From the NCBI RefSeq assembly GCF_030704535.1, contig NC_081823.1, positions 3,318,501 to 3,382,500 of the forward strand: 64,000 bases of DNA, given 5' to 3'. Positions 62,286 through 64,000 of the stretch are shown one piece after another (position 1 is the stretch's first letter; the number at the start of each line of letters is the position of its first letter). The position numbers and the translations under genes were made by a program. This stretch comes from Vitis vinifera (Eukaryota > Streptophyta > Magnoliopsida > Vitales > Vitaceae). The notes beneath the pieces are model-generated. The model had not been told where the DNA came from. It did no database searches and was given only the letters and a program-made list of their open reading frames with translations.

Positions 62286-63232
62286 CCCGTAAAACCTAAC
62301 CTTTTTTTTATATATATATTTTTCGGTACCAAGAATGAAAAAGCTTTTAAGAGTCCACCCACAGATCTGGAAAGGCCTTAAAACTCCGCTGAATTGAGTA
62401 TGAATAATTAATTAAGTGCATTTTTTCTTACCAAATTGATAATATTTCTGCACAATTAATTGATTGAATCAACTTGGATCCATTGGCACTGTTTGAATGA
62501 GTCTGTGGTCCATGCAAGCCAAAATTATAATGTGTACAGCAGGAAAAGCCAAAAGCGCATTTAGTGCATGTTCATCATTTCTAAGCACTCAATATTGATG
62601 GCAGTCACATTAAGTTCTCAGTACATTATTTATTGTAGACTGCAGAAGACCCAAGCAACACTTTAAGAAGTGTCCTGCATTGTAACATGCCAACATTGTT
62701 CTTAGAAACTTTGGGAAAAAAAAATTACAAATATTTTTTTTAATTATTTCTTCCAAAATGTGGAACAAATAAAAAAAATCATATTTAATAAGGATAAATA
62801 AAAATGCAATCCTTAAACCCTAAACTCAAATTCCGAAAACTCTTATCATAGACTTATATTTTTGGATATTTTTATGATTTAAAGGGTTTATGGAAAATAT
62901 GAATAAATGATTAAACTCGAGCTATTCTATATAAGTTTAAAAGTTGTATTTATCTTGGCCTACTAGTCCTTTATATATAGTGCTTGGGGGTTTGGATCTA
63001 TGACATGAGCCAGGGGGAGCCATAAACTCAGAGAGTAGAAATGGGTGGGGTGATTCTCAAAGAACACCAGCAATGGAGGAGTGCAGTGCAATTCAGTGTA
63101 GGGGAGAAAACCTTGTGATCCAACACTTGTTGTCAACCATTTTCATGTGAACTTGATCATCACTGCTACCCCCTGATTCTGCCTGTGATTCGCTTCAATA
63201 CCTTCTCTTTTGTCCACCCAATTTAAGTATAT

Positions 63233-63240
63233 TATATATA
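63233..63240 (+). promoter_or_regulatory. Candidate TATA box of the EPF1-like gene
   Basis: TTATATAT, about 90 bp upstream of the start codon. A transcription start near 63265 would leave a leader of about 65 bp. Confidence 0.5.
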
Positions 63241-63328
63241 CACATAATATCCTCCTCCCATACAGTACCCTTCACCCATCACTCTCTGATGATCAATACT
63301 TGGAAACCTAGCTAGACCAAGAACAACC

Positions 63329-63871
63329 ATGGCCATTAAGACTTCCATCTGCATTGCAGCGGTCCTTGTCATTGATCTCCTTCTAGTTCTCCCCGTGCCC
63401 GCCAAGCGCATCGCTCTCCTTAGGTCAAGTATGTATATATTGTAGAATTTTTATATTGTTTTATCGTTTATATGCGTAATATACCCGGCATAAATATCTT
63501 TAATTTATATATTACAAAAAAACAAACAAACACATGACATGACATGGTAGTTTTCTTTAACTAAAAGAAATACACAATTTTGGATTAATTTTCGTATAAT
63601 TTCCACAGATGATGACCCTGAAGATAGTATGGTGATGAAACTCAATTCCATTAACGGGGAGATGGCCAGAAAAATGAGGCTGCTGATGAGGAGGGCTGAT
63701 ACGCTTGAAGACGCAGGCTCAAGCTTGCCTGATTGCTCTCATGCTTGTGGGTCGTGCTCTCCTTGCCGATTAGTCATGGTCAGCTTTGTCTGCGCCTCGT
63801 TGGCTGAAGCGGAGACATGCCCTATATCCTATAAATGTATGTGTAATAGCAAGTCCTATCCTGTTCCATGA
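63329..63871 (+). CDS. EPF1: EPIDERMAL PATTERNING FACTOR 1-like secreted peptide
   Basis: Two exons, 63329-63428 and 63609-63871, joined at A|GTATGT and CACAG|AT, encode a 120-residue precursor. The N-terminus is a signal peptide (hydrophobic A-A-V-L-V-I-D-L-L-L-V-L-P then V-P-A, with cleavage likely near residue 25). A basic propeptide, R-K-M-R-L-L-M-R-R-A, precedes the mature domain. That domain has eight Cys at residues 76, 80, 83, 86, 95, 104, 110 and 112, in the C-S-H-A-C-G-S-C-S-P-C pattern and ending K-S-Y-P-V-P. This matches EPF1 more closely than EPF2, EPFL6 or stomagen. In Arabidopsis EPF1 is secreted by stomatal precursors and acts through ERECTA-family/TMM receptors to enforce stomatal spacing. 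Orthology here is inferred from the mature sequence. Confidence 0.93.
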
Positions 63872-64000
63872 TCCTCCATGTCTAGCCCTCTCATCATTGT
63901 ACCATCTATGTATATGTGTGTGTGTTTTTGGATTCATCCACCTTGTCTTCTCATGGTGAGGGATGGGAGAAAAAGTAACCATTGATCATATTATGAGATA

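Larger units (their letters stand above)
55561..63230. other. AT-rich intergenic region with repeats
   Basis: No coding frame is supported in these 7.7 kb. Repeats recognised here are listed separately. A TTA microsatellite lies at 59158-59178 and a T run at 60951-60968. Confidence 0.6.

Overview
This 64 kb window is nuclear DNA from a flowering plant. The genes have spliced exons with GT-AG introns, the intergenic DNA is very AT-rich, and the content is plant-specific: chloroplast protochlorophyllide oxidoreductase, an AP2/ERF factor, an EPF-type stomatal peptide, a COP1-interacting-protein-7 relative and a polyphenol oxidase fragment. The style of the proteins and repeats is consistent with grapevine (Vitis). 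That species call is inference and no alignment was run.

Layout, left to right: the last exon of a LanC-like gene (+, 110-448); a decayed Ty1/copia retrotransposon with both LTRs (-, 1295-5576); a five-exon POR gene (-, 6290-8222); a seven-exon WD40 gene of the WDR44-like type (-, 10204-18218), whose 4.3 kb first intron holds a tandem duplication, a hAT-like element with a SINE-like insertion inside it, and simple repeats; a gene-poor stretch of about 17 kb (18.2-35.4 kb) filled with MITE-like repeats, one LTR and a hAT-like element; a single-exon DREB A-6-type ERF gene (-, 35379-36599); a three-exon DUF1218 membrane protein gene (-, 39413-41086); a second copy of the hAT-like element (43232-43593); an orphan C-terminal piece of a polyphenol oxidase gene (+, 44198-44616); a nine-exon CIP7-like gene (-, 45640-55188) with copia debris in intron 7; an 8 kb AT-rich repeat region; and a two-exon EPF1-like gene (+, 63329-63871).

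The genes do not form a pathway or an operon-like unit. POR (light-dependent chlorophyll synthesis) and CIP7 (a COP1 partner that promotes light-regulated gene expression) are functionally related in the literature, but their proximity here is most simply chance. The most informative parts are the transposon archaeology: a nested hAT/SINE insertion with readable target-site duplications, an LTR pair differing by exactly three 17-bp units, a 14-bp duplication that breaks the reverse transcriptase, and a retroelement scrap whose parts are in the wrong order. I found no convincing previously undescribed biological system.
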